A stretch of DNA of 15,446 nt from Fidelibacterota bacterium (GTDB lineage: Bacteria; Fidelibacterota; UBA2242; JAFGTP01), in assembly GCA_021735285.1 (NCBI GenBank), contig JAIPHI010000050.1, positions 1 through 15,446 of the forward strand, given 5' to 3'. The notes under the pieces are model-generated. The model had not been told where the DNA came from and ran no database searches. It saw nothing but the letters and a program-made list of their open reading frames with translations. Below are positions 6,762-14,667 of this stretch, in pieces. Within the stretch, counting starts at the first letter, position 1. Each line of letters starts with the position of its first letter. The translations under genes were made by a program, and so were the position numbers.

Positions 6762-8039
6762 TTGATATTTTTTTGGGCCTTAATCTACAATATAGTTTTT
6801 ATACCTGTAGCCTATGTAGGTTATTATCTCGCCTTTTTATTTAATGATAAAATAAGAAAAGGTGTTTATGGTCGCAGGCAGACAAATCGAGAGTTAAAAC
6901 TGTATCGGGAGAAACATCCCAATAACAAGACAATATTAGTGCATTCTGCTTCATTGGGTGAATTTGAACAGGCCAAACCTGTAATTAGAGGTTTAAAAGC
7001 ACTTAGGCCGGATATAGATATCATAGCTAGTTTTGCATCTCCCAGTGGGTTTGAAAATGCAGATAGATTAGATGAAGTATCACTATTTATCTATTTGCCC
7101 ATTGATACTCTCGTCCGAACTGATAGATTTCTTACTACGCTTAAGCCTGAAAAGATCATTTTTGTCACATACGAACTTTGGCCCAACATGATAATAAATG
7201 CTCTACGGTATAATATTTCAACTTATTTAATGTCTGCTCGCATAAGGAAAGATAGTTTAAAATGGTTACCTATTATTAGGACTTTTTTTAGTGAAATATA
7301 TCGCTGCCTTGATCATATTTACGCTGTCTCAGAAGAGGATAGCAAATCAATGAAAAATCTGGTCGGTTCCGTGGATGTGAAAGTCCTTAACCTGGGAGAT
7401 ACTCGCTATGACCAGGTAGTACAGCGAGCTGAAAAAAATATAAATGGAAAAGTACCACAAATTTATGATGAGGGCTTTGTGTTTGTGGGGGGCAGTATCT
7501 GGCCTCAGGATGTAGAAAAATTATTGCCGGCTCTAATAAAAATCATGCGGGAAGAAAAGCAATTTAAAGTTATTCTGGCGCCTCACGAACCTTCGCAATA
7601 TGCCCTCGAAATGCTGGAGACAAGATTTATCAGAGCCGGCTATAAAACCAAGCGGCTTTCTAACTTGAAAGAAGGGCCTGCTGATGAGCGAGTTATTCTT
7701 GTGGATAAAGTTGGGGTTCTGGCTGAGATCTATCACTATTGTGATGCAGCTTTTGTAGGAGGCAGTTTTCGCAAATCGATTCATAATGTAATGGAACCGG
7801 CAGTAGCGGGTATTCCAGTCTTTTTTGGACCTATTTATCATAATTCCAGAGAGGCTGAGAGCCTGATTGAAAAAGGAGGGGCAAAAAGTCATGAAGAAAC
7901 TGAAGGCTTCTATAAATCAATCAAAGAAATAATTAATAACCCTGCTGAATATAAAAAAATGGCCGAATCTGCTCGAGGAGTGATTATAGAAAATTTGGGA
8001 GCCTCGGCAAAAACAGTGAAAGAAATTTTAGAATTGTAG
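6762..8039 (+). CDS. waaA: 3-deoxy-D-manno-octulosonic acid (Kdo) transferase, GT30 family
   Basis: Transfers Kdo from CMP-Kdo to the lipid A precursor at the inner face of the cytoplasmic membrane, starting the LPS core. The N-terminus is a hydrophobic anchor (FFWALIYNIVFIPVAYVGYY), as in known WaaA proteins. It is followed by HSASLGEFEQAKPVI, whose Glu (residue 67) matches the catalytic base of the family. The C-terminal nucleotide-binding half includes GGSIWPQD, APHEPSQ, AFVGGSF and the NVMEPAVAGIPVFFGP segment. Length (425) is standard. Start choice: AGAGG at 6751-6755 sits 6 nt before the TTG at 6762, while the alternative TTG at 6756 directly abuts the SD. It follows the prenyl synthase by 9 nt. 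Its presence in a genome with Firmicute-like features is the main evidence for an outer membrane. Confidence 0.93.
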   Translation: MIFFWALIYNIVFIPVAYVGYYLAFLFNDKIRKGVYGRRQTNRELKLYREKHPNNKTILVHSASLGEFEQAKPVIRGLKALRPDIDIIASFASPSGFENADRLDEVSLFIYLPIDTLVRTDRFLTTLKPEKIIFVTYELWPNMIINALRYNISTYLMSARIRKDSLKWLPIIRTFFSEIYRCLDHIYAVSEEDSKSMKNLVGSVDVKVLNLGDTRYDQVVQRAEKNINGKVPQIYDEGFVFVGGSIWPQDVEKLLPALIKIMREEKQFKVILAPHEPSQYALEMLETRFIRAGYKTKRLSNLKEGPADERVILVDKVGVLAEIYHYCDAAFVGGSFRKSIHNVMEPAVAGIPVFFGPIYHNSREAESLIEKGGAKSHEETEGFYKSIKEIINNPAEYKKMAESARGVIIENLGASAKTVKEILEL

Positions 8040-8116
8040 CCAAATATACTTTCAATTAAGTGTGTTAATCAATTAAATTTGGGGCAAATTGACAATTTTA
8101 ATGAATGGAGTGAATA

Positions 8117-9628
8117 TTGAGTAATGTGATTAAAGAGAAATATGAAGAGATACCTGCTTATAAAGTAGTTACAGCTTCGAATATTATTTCCCTGATCAGG
8201 GCTCTGCTAGCTATCCCTATTATCTATTTTCTCAATAAAGATATGGGCGGCATTGCTTTTATTTTTATAGTAATTTGTGCTATATCTGATTTGCTTGATG
8301 GCTGGCTGGCTCGCATCTCTAATCAGATCACTGCTCTTGGTAAGGTTATAGATCCAATAGCAGACAAGATTGTAATGAATAGTGTTCTCTTATTTTTAGT
8401 ATTAGCTGAGAATGGTAATCTTATCTACTATTTTCTATTAATTTTAATTCGAGACTTTTCGATTTCTATGCTTGGGATGTATGTGATTAATACCAGAAAA
8501 GTATCTATTCATGCTAATAGACTCGGAAAGATTTCTATTTTTATAACTGGTTTTGCGATATTAACTTTTTTATATCCTACCTATGTAAATGATAGTATAA
8601 GGCAAATTCTTTTGTATGGTTCTATTATTTCTCTGGCTTTATCCTGGATAAAATATATTTATGATTTTACCAAAATCATTGCTCACAGTGAGACGCCAGC
8701 TGCGGCTAAAGAAAAAGAGGAGCAGCAAGAAGAACAAAAAATTAAAGGCTTAAAATCCGGTCTGGATAAAACTGAGAAAAGTATTGCCTCTCGTTTGCCC
8801 CTTATTAAAAAATTTTTTACAGTTGATCAAGATATTCTTGAGGATGTAGAAGAGACTCTCATTGCGACCGATATGGGAGTTGAACTAACTGATCATCTTG
8901 TAGAAAAACTGAGCAATGTTAAAAAAGAAAATGCAGCGCAATTAAGAAGTATCTTAAAATCTGAAATCAAAAGTTTATTAAAACATGATCAGCATAGCAA
9001 AACGGAAATAACCAATAAACCCCATGTAATATTATTTGTGGGAGTTAACGGAACGGGTAAAACTACTACAATTGGGAAATTAGCCCATAAATATTCATCT
9101 GAAAGCAAAGATGTTCTGATAGCAGCAGCAGATACATATCGAGCCGCTGCTTATGAACAGTTAAAAATTTGGTCGGAAAGGTCGCATGTAGATTTTATGG
9201 GAAACCCTGAGGGTAAAGATCCGGCTGCCGTTGCTTATGATGCGGTTAAATCAGCAGAAGCCCGAAATAAGGATGTACTTTTGATAGATACTGCCGGCCG
9301 ACTCCACACTAAATCCAATTTGATGCAAGAATTGCAAAAAATTGAACGGGTTTGCGGTAAAGCACTGGAAGGAGCTCCGCACGATGTCTGGTTAGTACTG
9401 GATGGTACTACCGGACAAAATGGAATTCGCCAGGCAGAGAAATTTTCAGAGGCTGTAAATGTATCAGGCCTTATTGTGACCAAACTCGATGGCACTGCCA
9501 AAGGTGGAGCTGTTTTAGCCATTCATAATAAAATGGAATTGCCAATAAAATATCTGGGAATTGGTGAGCAGCTGCCAGATATTGTGGAATTTGATCCCGA
9601 TGAATATGTTGAAGCTCTGTTAACATAA
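8117..9628 (+). CDS. ftsY: Fusion: CDP-alcohol phosphatidyltransferase (PgsA-like) + SRP receptor GTPase FtsY
   Basis: One 503-residue frame with two complete modules. Residues ~15-188 form a multi-pass membrane enzyme with the full signature D58-x2-D61-G62-x2-A65-R66-x8-G75-x3-D79-x3-D83, which binds metal and CDP-lipid. This class swaps CMP for an alcohol such as glycerol-3-phosphate. A charged linker (197-208, Lys/Glu/Gln-rich) follows. Residues ~208-503 form the FtsY NG domain: lipid-binding N-helix region KIKGLKSGLDKTEKS, G1 GVNGTGKTT (309-317), DTYRAAA (339-345), DTAGR (391-395), TKLDG (455-459), GIGEQ. FtsY receives SRP-ribosome complexes at the membrane. The start is TTG with GGAG 6 nt upstream. 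No internal start with a usable SD precedes the FtsY part, so one polypeptide is expected. PgsA is the likely enzyme because pgsA neighbours rimO in many Firmicutes, but the RD-type C-terminal half leaves another alcohol possible. Confidence 0.93.
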   Translation: MSNVIKEKYEEIPAYKVVTASNIISLIRALLAIPIIYFLNKDMGGIAFIFIVICAISDLLDGWLARISNQITALGKVIDPIADKIVMNSVLLFLVLAENGNLIYYFLLILIRDFSISMLGMYVINTRKVSIHANRLGKISIFITGFAILTFLYPTYVNDSIRQILLYGSIISLALSWIKYIYDFTKIIAHSETPAAAKEKEEQQEEQKIKGLKSGLDKTEKSIASRLPLIKKFFTVDQDILEDVEETLIATDMGVELTDHLVEKLSNVKKENAAQLRSILKSEIKSLLKHDQHSKTEITNKPHVILFVGVNGTGKTTTIGKLAHKYSSESKDVLIAAADTYRAAAYEQLKIWSERSHVDFMGNPEGKDPAAVAYDAVKSAEARNKDVLLIDTAGRLHTKSNLMQELQKIERVCGKALEGAPHDVWLVLDGTTGQNGIRQAEKFSEAVNVSGLIVTKLDGTAKGGAVLAIHNKMELPIKYLGIGEQLPDIVEFDPDEYVEALLT

Positions 9629-9631
9629 AAA

Positions 9632-10927
9632 ATGATAAGTAATTTGCAATATAGTTCTTTTTACATTACAACATTAGGTTGTTCGAAAAATACTGTCGAT
9701 TCTGAAATTTTAAAGGGAAAACTGCACAAAGCCGGATTACAATGGTCAAAACCCGATAATTGTGATATATTGATAATCAATACCTGTGGTTTTATTTTAG
9801 ACGCCAAAGAGGAATCAATTGAAGCAATCATGGATGCTATCAATCTCAAGAAAGCAGGAAAGATCAAAAAACTACTTGTAATAGGTTGCCTCGTAGAAAG
9901 ATATAAGGAAGAATTAGAAAAAGAAATACCTGAGGTTGACAATTTTTTTGGTGTCGAACCATTTCACCAGGTTATGGAAGAACTGGCTGAAGACCAATTA
10001 GCCCCCCGGGAACTTCTCACCCCTCATCATTACGCCTATTTAAAAATTGCAGAAGGCTGTGATAATAGTTGTTCTTTTTGTTCTATTCCGGAAATAAGAG
10101 GATTTCAACACAGTAAAAAAATAGAAGATTTACTTGAAGAAGCTCATTATTTATCTTCGCTGGGAGTTAAGGAATTAATCTTAATTGCACAGGATACGAC
10201 CAGATATGGGACCGATTTGTATGGTAAGAAAATGCTAAGGGAACTATTAGCCCAGCTTCTCGATGAAAAACTGTTTCCCAGAGTCAGATTAATGTACACA
10301 AATCCTGATTTCTGGGATTCTGGAATTAACGCTCTTTACAATAAATATACGGAATTTTGTCCTTATGTAGATTTACCAATTCAGCATGCTGCTGATAGTC
10401 TCTTGGATAAGATGAATCGTAAAAAAAATAAAGAAGAGATTCGATATATAATATCAAAATTAAGAAATGATGTAGAAGAGATTGTTATTAGAACTACTGT
10501 TATGGTCGGGTTTCCAGGGGAGACTCAGAAAGAATTTTATGAATTATTAGACTTTATCGAAGAAATGAAGTTTGAAAGACTGGGAGCCTTTAAATATTCT
10601 GAAGAAGAAGGCACAGAAGCAGCAGCTTTTGAGGATAATATTTCTGAACAAGTCAAAGAAGATCGTCTGGAAATGGTTATGCAAACTCAGTATGATATCT
10701 CTAATGCCTTTGCCCGAGATAAAGTTGGTAAAGAGTTAAATGTAATTATTGATAAAAAAGATGGAAACGAAGCTCAAGGGCGCACTGTTTGGGATGCTCC
10801 TGATGTAGATTGTGATGTTTATATCCAAGATTCAGAGGTTCAAGTTGGTAATATATACAAAGTTCTTATTACAGAAGTTAGAGATTTCGATCTTATAGGT
10901 AAAATAAAAGGAGAAGTGAAGATATGA
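9632..10927 (+). CDS. rimO: Ribosomal protein S12 (uS12) methylthiotransferase
   Basis: Radical-SAM enzyme that adds a methylthio group to the conserved Asp of ribosomal protein S12 near the decoding centre. Three N-terminal cluster cysteines (C17, C52, C86) bind the auxiliary [4Fe-4S]. The radical-SAM triad is C143-x3-C147-x2-C150 within EGCDNSCSFC. After it, IPEIRGFQHSK (the usual RimO reading is IP..RG..RS) and AQDTTRYGTDLYG separate RimO from MiaB/MtaB. A C-terminal TRAM-like segment ends the 431 residues. The ATG lies 3 nt after the ftsY-fusion stop and has no recognisable SD, suggesting translational coupling to the upstream gene. It overlaps the next gene by ATGA. Confidence 0.94.
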   Translation: MISNLQYSSFYITTLGCSKNTVDSEILKGKLHKAGLQWSKPDNCDILIINTCGFILDAKEESIEAIMDAINLKKAGKIKKLLVIGCLVERYKEELEKEIPEVDNFFGVEPFHQVMEELAEDQLAPRELLTPHHYAYLKIAEGCDNSCSFCSIPEIRGFQHSKKIEDLLEEAHYLSSLGVKELILIAQDTTRYGTDLYGKKMLRELLAQLLDEKLFPRVRLMYTNPDFWDSGINALYNKYTEFCPYVDLPIQHAADSLLDKMNRKKNKEEIRYIISKLRNDVEEIVIRTTVMVGFPGETQKEFYELLDFIEEMKFERLGAFKYSEEEGTEAAAFEDNISEQVKEDRLEMVMQTQYDISNAFARDKVGKELNVIIDKKDGNEAQGRTVWDAPDVDCDVYIQDSEVQVGNIYKVLITEVRDFDLIGKIKGEVKI

Positions 10928-11988
10928 AGGCATTAATTACTGCGGGAGGAAAAGGGACGAGATTAAGACCTATAACTCATACTCAGAACAAGCACTTAAT
11001 TCCTGTAGCCAATAAAAGAATACTGGATTATGCAATCGAATATGTTAGCGAAGCAGGCATCACAGAAGTGGGAATTATTACCAATAAGAATGATGATGAA
11101 GTCAAGAATGTCTATGGAGACGGGAGTAAATTTGGAGTAAAATTAACCTATATTCCTCAGGATTCACCGCGAGGTCTGGCAGATTGTGTAAGAATCGCTG
11201 AACCTTTTATAGGTAAGGAGCCTTTTGTTTTCTATCTTGGTGATAATATTATCGTGGGGGGCATTAAAAAGTTTGTTAGAGAATTTGAAGAAAATGGAAC
11301 TAATTGCCATCTTGTGCTCTCAAAAGTACCGGATCCGGAGCGCTTTGGTGTGCCTGAAATAGAGGATGATCGCATAGTCAGAGTTGAGGAGAAACCTTCC
11401 AATCCAAAGAGTGATTTTGCTGTGACCGGGATCTATTTATATGATCATAATATTTTTGAAGCTGTCAATAATATTGAAATGAGTGATAGGGGAGAACTTG
11501 AAATCTCGGATGCCCATCAATATTTAATTGATAAAGGGATGGAAATCTCTTATTCGGAAATAACAGGGTGGTGGAAAGATACGGGAAAGCCCAATGATTT
11601 AATCGAAGCTAATAGACTGGTACTGGATAGTGTCGAAAGAAAAATTGAAGGTTCAGTGGATGATGAAAGTATCATCCAAGGTCGGGTTAATATTGCAAAA
11701 GGTGCTAAAATTGAGAATAGCCATATAAGAGGACCGGTTGTGATTGGTGAGGGTGTTAAAGTTATTGATTCGTATATTGGGCCTTATACCTCATTGAATA
11801 GGGATACTCATGTCAAGAATTCGGAAGTGGAATTTAGTATTGTTATGCAGGAGGTTAAGATCTATAACCAAAATACCAGACTTGAAAATAGTATATTGGG
11901 TAAAAATGCTGCTATAGCAAAATCAGTTCGTAAGCCCGGCGCTAACAAATTTATCATCGGGGAAAATAGTCGGGTTTTTCTACTTTAG
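10924..11988 (+). CDS. rmlA: Glucose-1-phosphate thymidylyltransferase, long form
   Basis: Makes dTDP-glucose from dTTP and glucose-1-phosphate, the entry to dTDP-deoxysugars of surface polysaccharide. The nucleotidyltransferase domain shows GGKGTRLRP (8-16), NKHLIPVANK (22-31), YLGDN, FGVPEIE, VEEKPSNPKS, and WWKDTGKPNDL late in the domain. The C-terminal ~100 residues have hexapeptide-like repeats (VVIGEGVKVIDSYIGPYTSL). The 354-residue length and this tail match the long RmlA group, distinct from the ~290-residue RfbA. Its ATG overlaps the rimO stop by 4 nt, with GGAG upstream inside rimO, so the two are co-translated. No rmlB, rmlC or rmlD is in the window, so the final sugar is unknown. 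Substrate preference for dTTP over UTP is inferred from family resemblance. Confidence 0.88.
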   Translation: MKALITAGGKGTRLRPITHTQNKHLIPVANKRILDYAIEYVSEAGITEVGIITNKNDDEVKNVYGDGSKFGVKLTYIPQDSPRGLADCVRIAEPFIGKEPFVFYLGDNIIVGGIKKFVREFEENGTNCHLVLSKVPDPERFGVPEIEDDRIVRVEEKPSNPKSDFAVTGIYLYDHNIFEAVNNIEMSDRGELEISDAHQYLIDKGMEISYSEITGWWKDTGKPNDLIEANRLVLDSVERKIEGSVDDESIIQGRVNIAKGAKIENSHIRGPVVIGEGVKVIDSYIGPYTSLNRDTHVKNSEVEFSIVMQEVKIYNQNTRLENSILGKNAAIAKSVRKPGANKFIIGENSRVFLL

Positions 11989-12002
11989 GACCATATTTTT
12001 TC

Positions 12003-12007
12003 GGGAG
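12003..12007 (+). promoter_or_regulatory. Ribosome binding site that decides the mtaB start
   Basis: GGGAG is placed 7 nt before the ATT codon at 12015. The mtaB frame is closed upstream by TAA at 12009-12011. Between that stop and the first conserved cysteine codon (12057) there is no in-frame ATG or TTG, and no GTG; the only CTG (12051) is two codons before the Cys. This makes ATT at 12015 the best-placed start. Confidence 0.5.
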
Positions 12008-12014
12008 CTAACCT

Positions 12015-13340
12015 ATTGTAAAACAAATTAAAACTGTTAAGATTAAAACTCTGGGATGTCGTTTAAATCGGGCTGAATCGGATGCCATTGGAGAACTATT
12101 ATGCAGGGCAGGTTATGAATTAGTACACCCGGAAGATACTGCTGATCTTACTATTATCAATTCCTGTACAGTTACCAATCAAGCAGCAGCCAAAACCAGG
12201 TCTAGTATTACAGCTGCAAAGAAAAGTTCGCCTGCTGGAAAAATTGCGGTAATGGGTTGTTATGTTCAGGAAGCCGGCGATAGAATATTAGAATTTGAAG
12301 GCGTTAACATGGTCCTTGGGAATGTAACTAAATATAATATACTTGATTATATTAGTCAGATAGAAAATGGCCAATCTATAGCTGATGTGAAAACAATCAA
12401 TGAAATTGACTGGAGCAGCAGTTCATACTCTACATTTTTTGAGGATTCGATAATTTCCGATAGTAGAAGAACAAGAGCAAATTTAAAAGTACAGGAAGGC
12501 TGTGATTATTATTGTTCTTATTGTATCATTCCATATTTACGAGGCCCCTCAAGGAGTAGAGATTATAAAAGTTGTATTCAGGAGGCCCTAGATTTACAGG
12601 CTCGAGGATATAAGGAGATTGTACTGACAGGTATTAATATTGGAACTTACAATTATAAAGATAAAAATTTAGTTGACTTAATTCAGGGTCTGTTAGAAAC
12701 TACGGATTTGCGAAGGATCAGAATCAGTTCAATAGAACCAGACCTGGTTAGTGAGGCTTTGATCGACCTTATCGGTGATGAAAAGAGATTATGCCGTCAT
12801 CTTCATATACCGCTGCAACATGGAGCCAATAAAATTCTTAAAAGAATGAACCGACGCTATACTGTAGAAGATTATTCTGAACTGGTTCGAAAAGTAAAGG
12901 CTAGAATGCCTGATATATGTCTTGGGACCGATATTATGACTGGTTTTCCGGGTGAAACAGTTCAGGATTATCGGGAAATGTACAATAATCTTAAGAAACT
13001 ACCAGTTTGGCATTATCATGTATTTCGCTATTCTGCTAAAAAAGGCACCCGGGCATACGAATTGTCAGATAAAGTAAATTCGAAAAAGATTAAAGAACGA
13101 GCCCAAAAACTCCGCCAACTTGGACATAAAAAGAAGGTTCAAGTGTTAGAAAATTATCCCGGCAAAAAAGTAGAGGTGTTAGGAGAACAGCTCGATAACA
13201 AGAATTACGTAACAGGCTATACTGATAATTTTATCAGAGTTAAATTTAAAGGTAAAGAACAAGATGTAAATAATATTAGGGCAGTGAGTGTAAAATCTGT
13301 AAATAATGAGACATTACTGGGAGAATTGGGGGATGAGTAA
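12015..13340 (+). CDS. mtaB: tRNA (N6-threonylcarbamoyladenosine37-C2) methylthiotransferase, apparent ATT start
   Basis: Radical-SAM enzyme that converts t6A37 to ms2t6A in ANN-decoding tRNAs, stabilising codon-anticodon pairing. Auxiliary-cluster cysteines are C15 (KTLGCRLNRAES), C51 (NSCTVTNQA) and C82 (VMGCYVQE). The SAM-cluster triad is C163-x3-C167-x2-C170. IIPYLRGPSRSR, VLTGINIGTYN and RIRISSIEPDLV fit MtaB better than MiaB. A TRAM-like C-terminus (KKVEVLGEQL...NFIRVKF) is present. The first ATG is at 12252, but starting there would delete C15 and C51, so the gene must begin upstream, where ATT at 12015 is the best candidate. A small sequence error near 12015-12020 is the alternative. 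It sits 26 nt after rmlA and overlaps the kinase by 8 nt. Confidence 0.88.
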   Translation: MVKQIKTVKIKTLGCRLNRAESDAIGELLCRAGYELVHPEDTADLTIINSCTVTNQAAAKTRSSITAAKKSSPAGKIAVMGCYVQEAGDRILEFEGVNMVLGNVTKYNILDYISQIENGQSIADVKTINEIDWSSSSYSTFFEDSIISDSRRTRANLKVQEGCDYYCSYCIIPYLRGPSRSRDYKSCIQEALDLQARGYKEIVLTGINIGTYNYKDKNLVDLIQGLLETTDLRRIRISSIEPDLVSEALIDLIGDEKRLCRHLHIPLQHGANKILKRMNRRYTVEDYSELVRKVKARMPDICLGTDIMTGFPGETVQDYREMYNNLKKLPVWHYHVFRYSAKKGTRAYELSDKVNSKKIKERAQKLRQLGHKKKVQVLENYPGKKVEVLGEQLDNKNYVTGYTDNFIRVKFKGKEQDVNNIRAVSVKSVNNETLLGELGDE

Positions 13341-13962
13341 TGGTAATTACTTTATTGGTATAGCAGGCAATATTGGTGTGGGAAAGACCACAATGACGAA
13401 AAAATTAGCCAGGGACCTGGGGTGGGAACCCTATTTCGAATCTGTAATTGATAATCCTTACCTTGAGGATTTCTATAATGATATGAAGCGATGGAGCTTT
13501 AATCTTCAGGTTTATTTCCTATCCCACAGATATAAATCTCACAAAAAAATGACAAATCTACCAAAATCTACAATTCAGGATAGAACAATCTATGAAGATG
13601 TGGAAATATTTGCCAGAAATCTCTATAAAATGGATAAAATGAGTCAAAGGGACTGGAACAATTATAAAGAATTATTTGGAATCATGGTGGATGAATTGCA
13701 AGCGCCGGATTTAATTATTTATTTAAAAGCAAGTGTGGATACTCTATTAACCAGGATCAAGCAACGCTCGCGGGATTTTGAAAGACAAGTTGATCCCGAA
13801 TATTTATATCGACTCAATATATCATATGACAAATGGATTAAGAAAGAAAAGCAAAGAAATCCGGTTTTAGTTATTGATACCAATGATTTTAATATATTTA
13901 ATGATAGAATTGAATATAAAAATATAATCGATAAAATTCATGAATATTGTCCTGAAAAATAG
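13333..13962 (+). CDS. Deoxynucleoside kinase (dAK/dGK family)
   Basis: Phosphorylates a deoxynucleoside to its 5'-monophosphate for dNTP salvage in the cytoplasm. The 209-residue protein has the P-loop GNIGVGKTT (12-20), the FNLQVYFLSHRY segment with base-contacting Q59 and R66, the IQDRTIYED motif (81-89, Asp-Arg pair 83-84), and an arginine-rich LID, RIKQRSRDFE (141-150). An upstream ATG at 13306 is in frame, but the family N-terminus and the GGGGG/GGAG purine tract favour 13333. That start overlaps the mtaB stop by 8 nt (ATGAGTAA). Whether it prefers deoxyadenosine, deoxyguanosine or deoxycytidine cannot be told from sequence. An 81-nt spacer without a clear hairpin separates it from purN. 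Confidence 0.9.
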   Translation: MSNGNYFIGIAGNIGVGKTTMTKKLARDLGWEPYFESVIDNPYLEDFYNDMKRWSFNLQVYFLSHRYKSHKKMTNLPKSTIQDRTIYEDVEIFARNLYKMDKMSQRDWNNYKELFGIMVDELQAPDLIIYLKASVDTLLTRIKQRSRDFERQVDPEYLYRLNISYDKWIKKEKQRNPVLVIDTNDFNIFNDRIEYKNIIDKIHEYCPEK

Positions 13963-14043
13963 TATTATTTATAAAATTTTTAGACTGTTGCATCTAAGCG
14001 GTTTATCAACTAAATTTTAGGTTATTAAATCGAGGGACTTCGG

Positions 14044-14667
14044 ATGAAGAATATTGCTGTTTTTGCCTCGGGACGGGGGTCGAATTACAAAACAATACAG
14101 GATCAAATCAAGGCGGGGAATATACCCGGGCAAGTGGTTTGTGTCATAAGTGACAAACCTACACCTCCGGTTTTTGAAAAAGCAGAAGATAATGATATAC
14201 CAACCTATTATATTGCCGGCAAACAATTTAAGGAGGAGCAACAATACACTGATTTTTTACTTAATATTTTAGATAAATATGATACTGAGTTGATTCTTTT
14301 AGCGGGCTATTTGAAATTAATTCCTTCAAGAATTGTAGAAAGATATAGACATGCTATCATCAATATTCATCCGGCATTATTGCCTAAGTATGGAGGTAAA
14401 GGCTATTATGGATTAAAAGTACATGAGGCCGTTTTGAAGGCCGGTGATGAAAAGTCGGGAGCAACAGTTCATTTTGTTGATGAAATCTATGACAATGGCT
14501 TAATTATTAAACAGGAGGAAGTTGAAGTAAAGCCCGATGATACACCCCATGATCTTGCTGATAGGGTGCTTAAGGTGGAACATAAAATATTTCCCGAAGT
14601 GGTTAAAGCCTTTTGCGAAGATAGGATAAGCATAACAAAAGATGGAGTTATAATTAAGGATGAGTGA
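14044..14667 (+). CDS. purN: Phosphoribosylglycinamide (GAR) formyltransferase, folate-dependent
   Basis: Third step of purine synthesis: transfers formyl from 10-formyl-THF to GAR. The nucleotide end is ASGRGSNYK (8-16). The catalytic trio N107 and H109 (in INIHPALLPKYGG) and D150 (in FVDEIYDNG) matches E. coli N106, H108 and D144. Compared with E. coli, five extra residues lie between N/H and D (GGKGYYGLKVHEAVL), a variant common outside proteobacteria. Length (207) is normal. SD GAGGG lies about 8 nt upstream of the ATG. It overlaps purH by 8 nt, so the two are translationally coupled. Confidence 0.96.
   Translation: MKNIAVFASGRGSNYKTIQDQIKAGNIPGQVVCVISDKPTPPVFEKAEDNDIPTYYIAGKQFKEEQQYTDFLLNILDKYDTELILLAGYLKLIPSRIVERYRHAIINIHPALLPKYGGKGYYGLKVHEAVLKAGDEKSGATVHFVDEIYDNGLIIKQEEVEVKPDDTPHDLADRVLKVEHKIFPEVVKAFCEDRISITKDGVIIKDE

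Noticed and set aside
8089..8117. Promoter from TTGACA at 8089-8094 for the fusion gene
   Set aside because: A -10 at normal spacing would overlap the start codon (GAATAT, 8112-8117), leaving no room for the SD on the transcript.
8117..9628. The PgsA-like/FtsY fusion as an assembly or frameshift artefact
   Set aside because: The frame is open throughout, both domains are complete with intact motifs, and the junction is a low-complexity charged linker as expected for a true fusion. Read-level data would still be needed to close this fully.
13306..13332. Kinase start at the upstream ATG (13306)
   Set aside because: It would add nine residues read from the mtaB C-terminal coding region in another frame, and the family N-terminus fits 13333.
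12252..13340. mtaB starting at the first ATG (12252)
   Set aside because: It would remove two of the three auxiliary-cluster cysteines, and the preceding 237 nt translate into an unmistakable methylthiotransferase N-terminus in the same frame.
13963..14043. Riboswitch or terminator ahead of purN
   Set aside because: The spacer is only 81 nt and I find no stable stem or purine-riboswitch-like core.
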